Shown here: positions 50,857 through 58,927 of the stretch, one piece after another
Layout: each line of letters opens with the position of its first letter
Position numbering within the stretch: position 1 is the stretch's first letter
Assembly: GCA_036675345.1 (NCBI GenBank)
Contig: JAKFFE010000022.1
Coordinates: 62,001 to 126,000 of the forward strand
Origin: JALYOC01 sp036675345
Lineage (GTDB): Bacteria > Myxococcota > Myxococcia > Myxococcales > Myxococcaceae
DNA length: 64,000 bases
Direction: 5' to 3'
Translations under genes and position numbers: made by a program
The notes under the pieces: generated by a model
Seen by the model: the letters and a program-made list of their open reading frames with translations, nothing else
Told to the model about the DNA's origin: nothing
Database searches by the model: none

Positions 50857-51342
50857 TTACGCCTCCTCAGCCGCCTCCTCTTCGATGTCCCCGGCCGGCT
50901 CTTCAGCCTCGGCGCTGCGGAAGCCAACCACCGCCGGACCCTCACGGTCAGGCGCGCCCGGACGGGCCTCCTCCACGTCGCCCGCCAGCTTCACGTCCTC
51001 GAGGACCGGACGGGTCTCGGGGTCGATGTGCTCGGCGATCTTGGTGGAGAGGTAGCGGGTGACGTCGTCGATGTTGCGGAGATTGCGCTCGATCTCGGCG
51101 ACCAGGTTCGGCCCACCCAGATAGGACGCGTGCACGTAGATCGCGCGAGGCTGCTTCGCGATCGGGTACATGGTCTTCTTCTTGCCCCAGATCGTGAAGC
51201 GAAGGAGCTTGCCGCCATCGCGAGTCACGATGCCGCGCACGCGGTCCTTCAGCTTGTCCACGTTGTCGTCGGTCAGCTCCGGGCGGACGAGGAACACGGT
51301 CTCGTACTCGCGGAGCAGCTTGTGCTGCTGCGTATCAGCCAT
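50857..51342 (-). CDS. rpsF: 30S ribosomal protein S6
   Basis: A 161-residue S6, longer than the usual 95-135 because of an acidic tail. The core is clear: LREYETVFLVRPELTDDNV, FTIWGKKKTMYPIAKQPR and AIYVHASYLGGPNLVAEIER. The C-terminal 50 residues are rich in Glu and Ala (EAEEPAGDIEEEAAEEA). The ATG at 51342 is preceded by AGGGGA seven bases upstream; that site is itself inside a small hairpin. First gene of rpsF-rpsR-rplI, with a promoter-like sequence about 170 bases upstream. Confidence 0.96.
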   Translation of the reverse strand: MADTQQHKLLREYETVFLVRPELTDDNVDKLKDRVRGIVTRDGGKLLRFTIWGKKKTMYPIAKQPRAIYVHASYLGGPNLVAEIERNLRNIDDVTRYLSTKIAEHIDPETRPVLEDVKLAGDVEEARPGAPDREGPAVVGFRSAEAEEPAGDIEEEAAEEA

Positions 51343-51348
51343 CTTTAT

Positions 51349-51360
51349 TCCCCTCGGGGA
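51349..51360 (-). promoter_or_regulatory. Hairpin covering the rpsF ribosome binding site
   Basis: TCCCC-TC-GGGGA folds perfectly and includes the AGGGGA that serves as Shine-Dalgarno sequence for rpsF. S6:S18 complexes repress their own operon by binding leader RNA in several bacteria. A hairpin at this place would suit such control, but I do not see the full published leader motif. Confidence 0.35.
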
Positions 51361-51508
51361 GTCGCCCACTGGTCAAACGCCAGGAGCGGGGAAACGGAAG
51401 ACCCATCGGGCCTGCCGGGGGTGGGAAACCGCGCGCCCACCAACCTTCGCGCTGCGCCCCGGCAAACCCGGGGCATTCAAAGAACAATCCCTTTTCAGGG
51501 AGCCGGGG

Positions 51509-51538
51509 CTTCTAGGGGGCCGGAGGGGGTGCCGTCAA
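51509..51538 (-). promoter_or_regulatory. Sigma-70-type promoter for rpsF-rpsR-rplI
   Basis: On the minus strand, TTGACG (51533-51538) and TAGAAG (51509-51514) are separated by 18 bases, or by 17 if CTAGAA is taken as the -10. The -35 matches five of six consensus bases. Transcription would start near 51502, giving a leader of about 160 bases that includes a GCCCCGG/CCGGGGC hairpin at 51456-51474. Confidence 0.5.
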
Positions 51539-51626
51539 GGTTCGGTGCTCATTGCAGGGCATGGATCAGGATCTGGGGGTTGGGCGCTGGGATTGCGGAT
51601 GGGGCTCGGAGACTTAGGCTGACTTC

Positions 51627-51863
51627 ATGTCCTTGCTCTGGACCCTCAAGCGTTTCATCGACCCCAAGCATGCGACCGAGGAGGAGGCGCGTCGCCGGCA
51701 GCTCGAGCTGACGGTCCCGGACAAGGACGAAGGCGAGGGCGAGGTCTCCATCCAAGTGATCGAGCCCCCGGAGCGCACCTACCAGTGCCGGATCTGCAGG
51801 CACCGCGGCCCGCAGTCTGAGTTCTGCCCCCACTGCCTGGCCGGCACCATGCAGCCGGTCTGA
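51627..51863 (+). CDS. Small zinc-ribbon protein
   Basis: A 78-residue protein. The N-terminal half is a charged amphipathic region (LLWTLKRFIDPKHATEEEAR) and an acidic stretch. The C-terminal 30 residues hold two Cys-x2-Cys pairs, YQCRICRHRG and FCPHCLAG, which should bind one zinc ion. It is probably a small nucleic-acid- or protein-binding adaptor; no function is assignable. It diverges from the rpsF operon and converges with pth. Confidence 0.7.
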   Translation: MSLLWTLKRFIDPKHATEEEARRRQLELTVPDKDEGEGEVSIQVIEPPERTYQCRICRHRGPQSEFCPHCLAGTMQPV

Positions 51864-51937
51864 ACCCGCCGGCGCAGCCGGAAGTCCCAGAGCCCAACCC
51901 CCGAATCCGGCCCGACGGGCCCCAAGGTGGGTCGAAG

Positions 51938-52510
51938 CTACTTCCGGTTGAACCGGTTCATCGCCGTGGCCAGCCCGTCGGAGACCCAGCATTCGATCAT
52001 CTCGATGCAGCGGATGGTCAGGTCGGTCAGCTGCTTCTCCTCCTCGCCGGAGAAGGCGGAGAGGACATGGCCGCTGACCCGGTTCTTGGCGTTGGGGCCG
52101 TCGGGCTTGGAGATCCCGAAGCGCAGCCGGATGAAGCCATCCTCGCCGGTCCGCTCCACGATGCTGCGTAGCCCGTTGTGGCCGCCGGTCCCGCCCCCCG
52201 CCTTGAGCTGCAGCTTGCCGAAGGGGAGATCCAGCTCGTCGTGGATCACCAGGCAGTCCGCGGTCTCGATCTTGTAGAAGCGCGTGGCCTGGGCGTAGGC
52301 GTCCCCGGAGAGGTTCATGAAGGTCTGCGGCTCCAGCAGCAGCAGCTTCTCCCGGCCCAGGCTGGCAAAGCCCACCCGGGCATTGAACTTGGACTGATCC
52401 AGCGAGCCGCGCAGCCGGGAGGCCAGCGCCTCCACCACCCGGAAGCCGATGTTGTGCCGGTGGTCCTCGTACTCGCGTCCCGGATTGCCAAGTCCACAGA
52501 TGAGCTTCAT
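51938..52510 (-). CDS. pth: Peptidyl-tRNA hydrolase
   Basis: Releases tRNA from peptidyl-tRNA that has dropped off ribosomes. It has 190 residues, the usual size. The active-site residues are visible: Asn in GLGNPGREY, the catalytic His in DHRHNIGF, Asn in FMNLSGDA and Asp in VIHDELDLPFGKLQLK, followed by GGGTGGHNGLRSI. It lies downstream of rplY in the common rplY-pth arrangement, although a strong hairpin separates them. Confidence 0.96.
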   Translation of the reverse strand: MKLICGLGNPGREYEDHRHNIGFRVVEALASRLRGSLDQSKFNARVGFASLGREKLLLLEPQTFMNLSGDAYAQATRFYKIETADCLVIHDELDLPFGKLQLKAGGGTGGHNGLRSIVERTGEDGFIRLRFGISKPDGPNAKNRVSGHVLSAFSGEEEKQLTDLTIRCIEMIECWVSDGLATAMNRFNRK

Positions 52511-52531
52511 CGCCAGTGGGTCCTACAAACG

Positions 52532-52564
52532 AAAAAGGGGCCGGTCCACCGTGGACCGACCCCC
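52532..52564 (-). terminator. Rho-independent terminator between rplY and pth
   Basis: Read on the minus strand, GGGGTCGGTCCAC pairs with GTGGACCGGCCCC, with one mismatch and a very tight loop, followed directly by five T residues. It lies about 55 bases past the rplY stop and 22 bases before pth. Transcription may partly read through to pth, or pth has its own promoter. Confidence 0.85.
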
Positions 52565-52618
52565 AGTGCGAGAGAAGCGGCGGCCGGGCGGACCCGGCTG
52601 CCCCCTCCCAGAAGAGAA

Positions 52619-53326
52619 CTACTTCTTCTTCTCGGCCGCCTTGGCGGGGGCCTTGTCGCCCGCCGCGGGGGCCGCTGCCGCACCGGCCGCGCCAGCCGCG
52701 GGAGCCGCACCGGCCGCAGGGGCCGCGCCGGCCACCGGAGCCGCCGCCACCACGACCTCCTCCTTCTCCGGGATGCCGATGGTGGCCAGCGTGTAGTTCA
52801 CGTTGGTCCGCACCTTCACGCCCTTGGGGAGGGTGATGTCGTTGATGTGCAGCGCCTGGGCGATCTTGAGGTTGGTGACGTCCGCCTCGATCCGCTCCGG
52901 GATCGCGTTGGGCAGCGCGTAGACCTCGAGGTCACGACGGGTCTGGGCGAGGATGCCGCCGTTGAGGACGCCGTCCGCCTTGCCCACCAGCACCAGCGGG
53001 ACCTTGACCCTGACCGACTCGTTCTCCCGGACCTCGATGAAGTCCGCGTGCAGCACCTGACGGGTGAGCGGGTCCATCTGGTAGTCCTTGAGCAGGACCT
53101 GCTTGTCCGGACCGGCGCCCTTGATGGTGATCAGGGTGTTGAACTTGTGGGGGGTGTTGATGGCCTTCTTGATCGCCAGCGGATCCACCGCCACGTGGGC
53201 GGCCTTCTCCAGGTGACGGCCGTAGATGACTGCCGGGACCATCCCCTGCAGGCGGAGCTTGCGGGCGGCGCCCTTGCCGGAACCTTCACGAACCTTGGCC
53301 TCGAGCGTGCTGCGATCGGTAGACAT
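52619..53326 (-). CDS. rplY: 50S ribosomal protein L25 (Ctc type)
   Basis: Binds 5S rRNA. It has 235 residues, the long Ctc form with N-terminal L25 domain (STLEAKVREGSGKGAARKLR, MVPAVIYGRH) and the C-terminal TL5 domain (DLEVYALPNAIPERIEADV, INDITLPKGVKV). The last 45 residues are an Ala/Pro/Gly-rich tail ending in lysines. The ATG at 53326 has AAGGA six to seven bases upstream. It lies downstream of prs on the same strand across about 200 bases in which I see no gene. Confidence 0.95.
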   Translation of the reverse strand: MSTDRSTLEAKVREGSGKGAARKLRLQGMVPAVIYGRHLEKAAHVAVDPLAIKKAINTPHKFNTLITIKGAGPDKQVLLKDYQMDPLTRQVLHADFIEVRENESVRVKVPLVLVGKADGVLNGGILAQTRRDLEVYALPNAIPERIEADVTNLKIAQALHINDITLPKGVKVRTNVNYTLATIGIPEKEEVVVAAAPVAGAAPAAGAAPAAGAAGAAAAPAAGDKAPAKAAEKKK

Positions 53327-53531
53327 GTCGAATCCTTCGAAAGAAGAGGAGTGCTGCGTGTGAACCACAAGCGTCCCCTCGGTCCGCTGCCCCCCGGCAT
53401 CCCGAACTCTCGGGCCCCGAAGTCTTCAGCGGCGCTTTGGGAAGCGCGCGGCGCCGGCCTTTCAACACACGGCGCCACCCCCGTCAATCCCGCCCCTCCC
53501 CAAGCAGGGAGAGGCTGGGGCGCAGCTCGGG

Positions 53532-54488
53532 CTACACGAACAGCGAGGAGAGCGAGTCCGCCCGGTAGATGCGGGCGATCGCCTCGCCGAACAGGCTGTC
53601 CACGCTCAGCTGGCGGATCTTCTTGCAGTCCTGGGCCGCCTTGCTGAGCGGGATGGTGTCGGTCACCACCAGTTCCTCCAGCACCGAATCGTTGAGCCGG
53701 GTGATCGCCGGGCCGGAGAGCACCGGGTGGACGATGTACGCCCACACCTTGCGCGCCCCCCGCTCCTTGAGCGCCGCCGCCGCCGCCACCAGCGTCCCGC
53801 CGGTGTCGCACAGGTCGTCGATCAGCAGCGCGTCCTTGCCGTTCACGTCGCCGATCAGGTTCATCACCTCCGAGGCGTTGGGGCGCGGGCGACGCTTGTC
53901 CACGATCGCCAGCTGGGTGCCCAGGCGCTTGGAGTAGGCGCGGGCGCGCTCCACCCCTCCCGCGTCCGGGGAGACCATCACCAGCGAGTCCGGATCCGGG
54001 AAGCGGGCCCGGATGTCCTCCAGGAAGCGGGGCGAGGCGTAGAGATGATCAGAGGGGATGTTGAAGAAGCCCTGGATCTGACCGGCGTGCATGTCCATCG
54101 ACACCACCCGGGTGGCCCCGGCCACCTCCAGCAGATCCGCGATCAGCTTGGCGGTGATCGGCGTCCGCGGCGCCACCTTCCGGTCCTGCCGGGCGTAGCC
54201 GTAGTAGGGGATGACCGCGGTGATCGAGGCCGCGCTGGCGCGCTTGAGCGCGTCGCACATCACCAGCAGCTCCATGATGTGGTCGTTGGCCGGCGGGCAG
54301 GTGGACTGGACGATGAAGGTGTCGTGCCCGCGGACGTTCTCGCCGATCTCGATCTGGATCTCCCCGTCCGAGAAGCGGCCCACGTCGGCCTTGGAGAGGG
54401 GCCGCTTGAGGTAGTCGCAGATCTTCCGGGCCAGTGCCGGATTGGAGTTGCCGGAGAAGACCTTGAACTCGCGCGCGCGGGATTCCAT
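53532..54488 (-). CDS. prs: Ribose-phosphate pyrophosphokinase
   Basis: Makes PRPP from ribose 5-phosphate and ATP for nucleotide, histidine and tryptophan synthesis. It has 318 residues, normal length. The motifs are intact: FSDGEIQIEIGENVRG, YYGYARQDRKVAPRTPI with the ATP-binding Arg-Gln, and the PRPP-binding loop ALLIDDLCDTGGT. It follows spoVG by 89 bases. PRPP also feeds the upp and hpt reactions encoded at 56099-57461. Confidence 0.97.
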   Translation of the reverse strand: MESRAREFKVFSGNSNPALARKICDYLKRPLSKADVGRFSDGEIQIEIGENVRGHDTFIVQSTCPPANDHIMELLVMCDALKRASAASITAVIPYYGYARQDRKVAPRTPITAKLIADLLEVAGATRVVSMDMHAGQIQGFFNIPSDHLYASPRFLEDIRARFPDPDSLVMVSPDAGGVERARAYSKRLGTQLAIVDKRRPRPNASEVMNLIGDVNGKDALLIDDLCDTGGTLVAAAAALKERGARKVWAYIVHPVLSGPAITRLNDSVLEELVVTDTIPLSKAAQDCKKIRQLSVDSLFGEAIARIYRADSLSSLFV

Positions 54489-54577
54489 CCGCGGGTGAGT
54501 AGTTCACCCGCCCGAGGATGGAAAGGCCCACGAGGATCGCGCCAAGCAGCCAGCCCGGAGGGCGGCAGTAGCCCAAC

Positions 54578-54883
54578 TCAGTCCAGTTCGGCCATCGCCA
54601 CGCTGTGCAGGCCGGCCGAGCCGGTCTCCAGCTTCCGCTGGCGCTCGTACTCGTAGAGGATGGTCTTCTCCATCCGGTCCCGGGTATCCGCGTTGAGCGG
54701 GTGCGCGATGTCCTTGTAGGAACCGTCCTTGCGCCGCTTCGCCGGCATGGCGATGAACAGCCCGGTGTTCCCGTTGATCACCTTGAGGTCTCGGATCACG
54801 AAACAGTTATCCAAGGTGATGGTCACATAAGCCTTCAGCTTGTCTTCTTCGACAGGGAAGACCCGTACGTCGGTGATCTCCAT
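54578..54883 (-). CDS. spoVG: SpoVG-family RNA/DNA-binding regulator
   Basis: A 101-residue SpoVG protein, opening MEITDVRVFPVEEDKLKAYV, then VIRDLKVINGNTGLFIAMP and DIAHPLNADTRDRMEKTI. SpoVG proteins are small nucleic-acid-binding global regulators in Bacillus, Staphylococcus and Borrelia. In spore-forming myxobacteria a developmental role is plausible but not shown by the sequence. It starts at the ATG at 54883; prs follows. Confidence 0.95.
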   Translation of the reverse strand: MEITDVRVFPVEEDKLKAYVTITLDNCFVIRDLKVINGNTGLFIAMPAKRRKDGSYKDIAHPLNADTRDRMEKTILYEYERQRKLETGSAGLHSVAMAELD

Positions 54884-54961
54884 ATCGCCCCCCGGCGATG
54901 GCTCGCAGAGCTGTCGAGCCGCCCCTAGGATCGGTTAGGCGGGAGGTGAAAAGCAAGCTGG

Positions 54962-55306
54962 CTAAGCGAAGGCCACCGAAAGCAGAAAGCTGCAGTGATA
55001 CGCAACGATCGCCGCGTACATGAAAACCCCGAGCCCGAGGGCGGCCCGCGCGGCCAGGGTTTCCCGGTTCATCCACAGCATCGCCGCCCCCGCGTTCACC
55101 AGGGCCAGCTTGATCCCCATGAAGGCCGCCGGGGAGTGTTCGTAGGCCATCCGCATCAGCGGGTTGGCCTCCTCCGCCACCCCCGCCTGCAGGAAGGCCA
55201 GGGTGAACAAGCCGTCCAGCAGGTTCAGGACCAGCAGGGCGATGCAGCTGGAGATCACGCCCATGTCCTCTACCGCCCCCCTCGCCGCCACCGTCGCGCT
55301 CGCCAT
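54962..55306 (-). CDS. DUF5658 small membrane protein
   Basis: A 114-residue integral membrane protein with three to four helices. It shows the DUF5658 pattern: an Asp in the first helix (LLVLNLLDGLFTLAFL), EANPLMRMAYEHSP, and a Lys in FMGIKLALVNAGAAML. The function of the family is unknown. I chose the ATG at 55306, after a purine-rich GGGGTGGGGCGG; in-frame starts also exist at 55324 and 55264. It diverges from tdk and precedes spoVG by about 80 bases. Confidence 0.72.
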   Translation of the reverse strand: MASATVAARGAVEDMGVISSCIALLVLNLLDGLFTLAFLQAGVAEEANPLMRMAYEHSPAAFMGIKLALVNAGAAMLWMNRETLAARAALGLGVFMYAAIVAYHCSFLLSVAFA

Positions 55307-55429
55307 CCGCCCCACCCCCCTCACCGGTTCTGGGGGGAGGCCTATTCAAGAGTCCTGCCAGCGCCAGGAAGCGTTGGAGGGTGGACGCGGGGCGTGCCAA
55401 CCGGCCCGTCAGGGCGGCGGGGATGTGCC

Positions 55430-55458
55430 TTGACTGTGTCCGGTACGTAAAAGAGTAT
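55430..55458 (+). promoter_or_regulatory. Candidate sigma-70 promoter for tdk-upp-hpt
   Basis: TTGACT (55430-55435) and GAGTAT (55453-55458) with a 17-base spacer, 34 bases before the tdk start. The -35 is near consensus and the -10 is weak. It sits in an unusually A/T-rich pocket of this intergenic region. Confidence 0.4.
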
Positions 55459-55492
55459 CCGCGCGCTCTCCCGTCGGAGGCGGCGCCCCTTC

Positions 55493-56095
55493 GTGCAACA
55501 ATTCCCTAGAGACATCGGGTGGATCGAAGTTGTTTGCGGTCCCATGTTCTCGGGGAAGACCGAGGAGCTGATCCGTCGCCTCAAGCGCGCGGTATTGGGC
55601 AAACAGAAGGTCCAGGTCTTCAAGCCCCGGATTGACAACCGCTACGACGAGACTCAGGTGGTCAGCCACTCCGCGGCCCGGGTGGTTTCGACACCCATCA
55701 CCCGCGCGGAGGAGATTTTTTACAGCCTCAAGCCGGACACCCAGGTGGTGGGGATCGACGAGGTCCAGTTCTTCGGGCCGGAGGTGGTCCCGGTGGTGGA
55801 GGCGCTGGCCCAGAAGGGGATCCGGGTGATCTGCGCCGGGCTGGACCAGGACTACCAGGGGCGGCCGTTCGAGCCGATGCCCCAGTTGATGGCCATTGCC
55901 GAGTACGTCACCAAGGAGCTGGCGATCTGCGTGGTGTGCGGCAACCCCGCCCACCGGTCGCAGCGGACGCACGCCTCCGGGGACCTGGTGATGGTGGGGG
56001 CCACCGACATGTACGAGGCCCGCTGCCGCAAATGCCACGTTCCGGCGCCGGCGGAGGCCTCCCCTCCGCTGACCCTGGACTTGTTCGAGGACTGA
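55493..56095 (+). CDS. tdk: Thymidine kinase
   Basis: Phosphorylates thymidine in pyrimidine salvage. It is a 200-residue class II enzyme: P-loop GPMFSGKTEELIRRL, Walker B region VVGIDEVQFFGPEVV, CAGLDQDYQGRPFEPM and the zinc-binding pairs CVVCGNPAHRSQR and CRKCHVPA. The start is a GTG at 55493. upp follows after three bases. Confidence 0.95.
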   Translation: MQQFPRDIGWIEVVCGPMFSGKTEELIRRLKRAVLGKQKVQVFKPRIDNRYDETQVVSHSAARVVSTPITRAEEIFYSLKPDTQVVGIDEVQFFGPEVVPVVEALAQKGIRVICAGLDQDYQGRPFEPMPQLMAIAEYVTKELAICVVCGNPAHRSQRTHASGDLVMVGATDMYEARCRKCHVPAPAEASPPLTLDLFED

Positions 56096-56098
56096 GCG

Positions 56099-56914
56099 AT
56101 GCGCGATTCGTTCTACGAGAGGCTCACGTTCAACCTCTGTGAGCAGCGGCACCACTATGGAGAGAACGTCCACCTGGTGGGCAATCCGTTTCTCCTCTCC
56201 CAGCTGGCCACCCTCTGCGCCAAGGGCACCCACCAGCCGCAGGTGAACCAGCTGGTGGTCCGGCTGTACGAGGACCTGGTGAAGATGGCGGTCAACTCCG
56301 AGTTCCCGCGGAAGATGGCGGCCATCCCCACCCGGATGATCGACTCCACCCCCCAGGGGATGTACCAGGGGGTGGTGATCGATCCGCACGTGCGCGCGAT
56401 CAGCGTGAACATCGCGCGGGCGGGCACGCTGCCCTCCCAGGTCACCTACGATCTGCTCAACAACCTGCTCACCCCGGCGCTGGTCCGTCAGGACCACCTG
56501 ATCATGAGCCGGATGCTGGACGACGCGGACACGGTGGTGGGCTCCAACATCGGGGGGGCGAAGATCGGCGGGGACATCGACGATGCGATCGTCCTCTTCC
56601 CGGACCCGATGGGCGCCACCGGTGGATCGCTGTCCACCGCGATCAAGATGTACAAGGAGAAGGTCCCCGGCAAGCCGCGCAAGATCCTCTGCCTGAACCT
56701 GATCGTGACCCCCGAATACCTGCGGCGGATCACGAAGGATCATCCGGAGGTGGTGGTGTTCGCGCTGCGGCTGGACCGCGGGCTCTCTCCCCCGGAGGTG
56801 TTCGAGAGCGAGCCGGGGAAGTTCTGGGACCAGGAACGTGGCCTGGATGATCGGCAGTACATCGTCCCCGGTGGCGGCGGCTTCGGGGAGATCATGAACA
56901 ACGCCTACGTCTAG
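56099..56914 (+). CDS. upp: Uracil phosphoribosyltransferase-like protein
   Basis: A 271-residue PRTase-fold enzyme that probably makes UMP from uracil and PRPP. The PRPP loop reads LFPDPMGATGGSLSTAI, close to the UPRT signature, with SVNIARAGTLPSQ and the C-terminal GGGGFGEIMNNAYV in the places expected for uracil and PRPP binding. It is about 60 residues longer than the common 208-residue UPRT, with extra sequence at the N-terminus and between the conserved blocks, so it belongs to a longer subfamily. It lies between tdk and hpt with gaps of 3 and 13 bases, forming a salvage operon. Confidence 0.85.
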   Translation: MRDSFYERLTFNLCEQRHHYGENVHLVGNPFLLSQLATLCAKGTHQPQVNQLVVRLYEDLVKMAVNSEFPRKMAAIPTRMIDSTPQGMYQGVVIDPHVRAISVNIARAGTLPSQVTYDLLNNLLTPALVRQDHLIMSRMLDDADTVVGSNIGGAKIGGDIDDAIVLFPDPMGATGGSLSTAIKMYKEKVPGKPRKILCLNLIVTPEYLRRITKDHPEVVVFALRLDRGLSPPEVFESEPGKFWDQERGLDDRQYIVPGGGGFGEIMNNAYV

Positions 56915-56927
56915 GAGCGGTTCCCCT

Positions 56928-57461
56928 GTGAGCTTTTATCAGAACGAGGTGGGCGTCCTGATCGACGCCGAGAAGCTGCAGCGGCGGATCCGCGAGCTGG
57001 GCGAGGAGATCACCCGCGAGTACCAGGGTAAGGACCTGGTGCTGATCGGGGTGCTCAAGGGTTCGGTGTACTTCGCCACCGACCTCTCCCACGCCATCGA
57101 CCTGCCGCTGACCCTGGAGTTCCTGGGCTGCTCCTCCTACCAGGGGGGCACCGAGACCACCGGCGAGGTCCGGATCACCCTGGATGTGACCAAGCCGCTG
57201 GCCGGCAAGCACATCCTGCTGGTGGAGGACATCGTGGACACCGGGCTGACGATGAAGTTCCTGCTGGAGAACCTGGGCGCCCGGCACCCGGCCTCGCTCA
57301 AGGTGTGCTCGCTGCTGGAGAAGCCGTCCCGGGCGCGGACCAAGATCGAGATCCACCACAAGGGCTTCGTGATCGACGATGTGTTCGTGGTCGGCTACGG
57401 GCTGGACTTCGGGGAGAAGTACCGGAACCTGCCGTTCATCGGCGTGATGAAGAACGCCTGA
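56928..57461 (+). CDS. hpt: Hypoxanthine phosphoribosyltransferase
   Basis: Converts hypoxanthine (and often guanine) with PRPP to IMP/GMP. It has 177 residues, standard length. It shows VLIGVLKGSVYFATDL, the PRPP loop ILLVEDIVDTGLTMKFLL and the purine-binding DDVFVVGYGLDFGEKYRNLP. The start is a GTG at 56928. Last gene of the tdk-upp-hpt operon; its stop nearly abuts the convergent lipoprotein gene. Confidence 0.95.
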   Translation: MSFYQNEVGVLIDAEKLQRRIRELGEEITREYQGKDLVLIGVLKGSVYFATDLSHAIDLPLTLEFLGCSSYQGGTETTGEVRITLDVTKPLAGKHILLVEDIVDTGLTMKFLLENLGARHPASLKVCSLLEKPSRARTKIEIHHKGFVIDDVFVVGYGLDFGEKYRNLPFIGVMKNA

Positions 57462-57465
57462 GTTC

Positions 57466-57987
57466 CTAGCGGTACCGGGCCTCGGCCAGCTGCTGCAGCT
57501 CGGCGGCGTCGGTGGGCGCTACCCGCCGCAGCAGCAGCCACTCCATCCTCAGGTCCCGGGCCCCGCTGGAGGTGCGTGCGGCCCGCCCGGTGGGGGAGGG
57601 GTTGGCGTAGGCCCGCGCCGCGGCGGCATGTCGATCCCCGTCCACGAAACCCGGGCCTCCGCCCACGGTCATCGAGTGGCGGATGATCCGCACCCGGGTG
57701 TGGCCGTCGTCCAGGGCCACTGCTTCCACCAGGTAGCGGGTAAAGGAGGCGGCGATGGTGGAGGAGCTCATCTCCTCCCGCCATTCGGTGGTGAGCAGGT
57801 TTCGGCCGGGCTCCTCCCGGATGGAGAAGCCCTCCTCCCCGATCAGCTCCAGCACATGTGGCCACACCGTCTGGACCGGCACCGCGTACACGTAGTCTCC
57901 GGCCTGCTGGTGGATGAAGGCGTCCCGCTGCAGGCCGGCGCATCCGGTCCAGAGCACCCACCAGGTGATTGCGGCGAGCCGGCCCAT
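57466..57987 (-). CDS. Small lipoprotein of unknown function
   Basis: A 173-residue lipoprotein: lipobox WTGC follows a short hydrophobic stretch, and AAGGAG lies about seven bases before the ATG at 57987. The mature part has an alpha/beta pattern (VWPHVLELIGEEGFSIREE, NLLTTEWREEM, HTRVRIIRHSMTVGG) like small outer-membrane-associated domains of the NlpC/BamC type, a loose resemblance only. The upstream membrane-anchored gene ends 34 bases before it and is on the same strand. Confidence 0.65.
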   Translation of the reverse strand: MGRLAAITWWVLWTGCAGLQRDAFIHQQAGDYVYAVPVQTVWPHVLELIGEEGFSIREEPGRNLLTTEWREEMSSSTIAASFTRYLVEAVALDDGHTRVRIIRHSMTVGGGPGFVDGDRHAAAARAYANPSPTGRAARTSSGARDLRMEWLLLRRVAPTDAAELQQLAEARYR

Positions 57988-58021
57988 GCTCGACTCCTTC
58001 CAGGCTACGGCCCGCAGGGTA

Positions 58022-58822
58022 TCACTGCGTGGCGCGGGAGGAGTCGACCGGTCCGGGAGGCGTCTGCTGCCCGGCAGGTGACCCACCCTGCGGGGCCGGG
58101 GAAGGTCCACCAGTTGGCGGCTGGGCGGGCGCCGGCTCCTGGGCGGGGGGCGGGGCGCTGCTCAGCGAGTGGACCGCGCGGCGCAGCGAGTCCTCCAGCG
58201 CCTTGGCCGAAGGCTCCACCTCGGCGATCATCTGATGCGCGGCGCGGGCGTTCCCCGAACCGCTCTCCGAGGCCAGCTTGAGCTGGGAGAGGCCCTCGGC
58301 GATCAGCTGGCGCGCGTCGTCCAGCTTGGTGCGCGCCAGGTAGAAGGAGACCTCCGCCTGCATCTTCTTGAGGACCGTGCGCTGCTCCTCGGTGATCCCG
58401 GACAGCTTCTCGGCGCGGCGGACATAATACAGCCCGCGCTCCAGCTCGGCCGGATCGCTGCCCGAGAGGCGGGGGACGGCCAGCCGCTGCAAGACCTCGA
58501 ACAGGGCCCGGTCCAACTCGTCGCGCTCGGAGAAGCTGCGGTCCAGGATCGAGCCTGCGCCCTGTCCCTCCAGCGGGATGTTGGCGTAGGCGTCCAACAG
58601 CGCCGGGTCGGAGGGGCGGAAGGGCTGGGAGCCCATCGGCAGCATCCGGCCCTTCATCACCACCAGCGCGCCTCCTTCCTGGACAAGCGAGTAGGTCCGG
58701 GCGTTGAGCTGTGAGAGCAGGACCGCGGCCACCCCGGCCAGTCCCAGGATGACCAGCACCACCATCAGCCGGGTGGCGGTCCGCTTGGCGCGGACCCCGA
58801 AGGAGTCGGTGTTTCCGTTCAT
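58022..58822 (-). CDS. Membrane-anchored protein of unknown function
   Basis: A 266-residue protein starting at the ATG at 58822. One membrane helix (about 18-38, LMVVLVILGLAGVAAVLLS) follows a short basic N-terminus, so the rest should lie outside the cytoplasm. The next 180 residues are mainly helical, with charged segments (YVRRAEKLSGITEEQRTVL; FYLARTKLDDARQLIAEGL) that could form a helical-repeat domain. The C-terminal 50 residues are Pro/Gln/Gly-rich. No known family is evident. It diverges from the giant coiled-coil gene, with about 100 bases between them. Confidence 0.65.
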   Translation of the reverse strand: MNGNTDSFGVRAKRTATRLMVVLVILGLAGVAAVLLSQLNARTYSLVQEGGALVVMKGRMLPMGSQPFRPSDPALLDAYANIPLEGQGAGSILDRSFSERDELDRALFEVLQRLAVPRLSGSDPAELERGLYYVRRAEKLSGITEEQRTVLKKMQAEVSFYLARTKLDDARQLIAEGLSQLKLASESGSGNARAAHQMIAEVEPSAKALEDSLRRAVHSLSSAPPPAQEPAPAQPPTGGPSPAPQGGSPAGQQTPPGPVDSSRATQ

Positions 58823-58881
58823 GAAACCTCCAAACCACGAGTCTAGGCGCGCGCCCAGCGGCCGGGCGAGCGGCGCTTTCG

Positions 58882-58909
58882 TTGGGCCCCAGGCAGCGGA
58901 GGCTATACT
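58882..58909 (+). promoter_or_regulatory. Promoter for the coiled-coil gene
   Basis: TTGGGC (58882-58887), a 16-base spacer and TATACT (58904-58909), five of six matches to the -10 consensus in very G+C-rich surroundings. The start codon at 58928 is only about 12 bases past the expected transcription start, and no Shine-Dalgarno sequence is visible, so the mRNA would have a very short leader. Confidence 0.5.
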
Positions 58910-58927
58910 CCGTGCCCCGAACTCAAG

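Noticed and set aside
53327..53531. The 205-base gap between prs and rplY as a site for a tRNA or small RNA
   Set aside because: I found no cloverleaf, no T-loop sequence and no convincing terminator, only G+C-rich partial hairpins.
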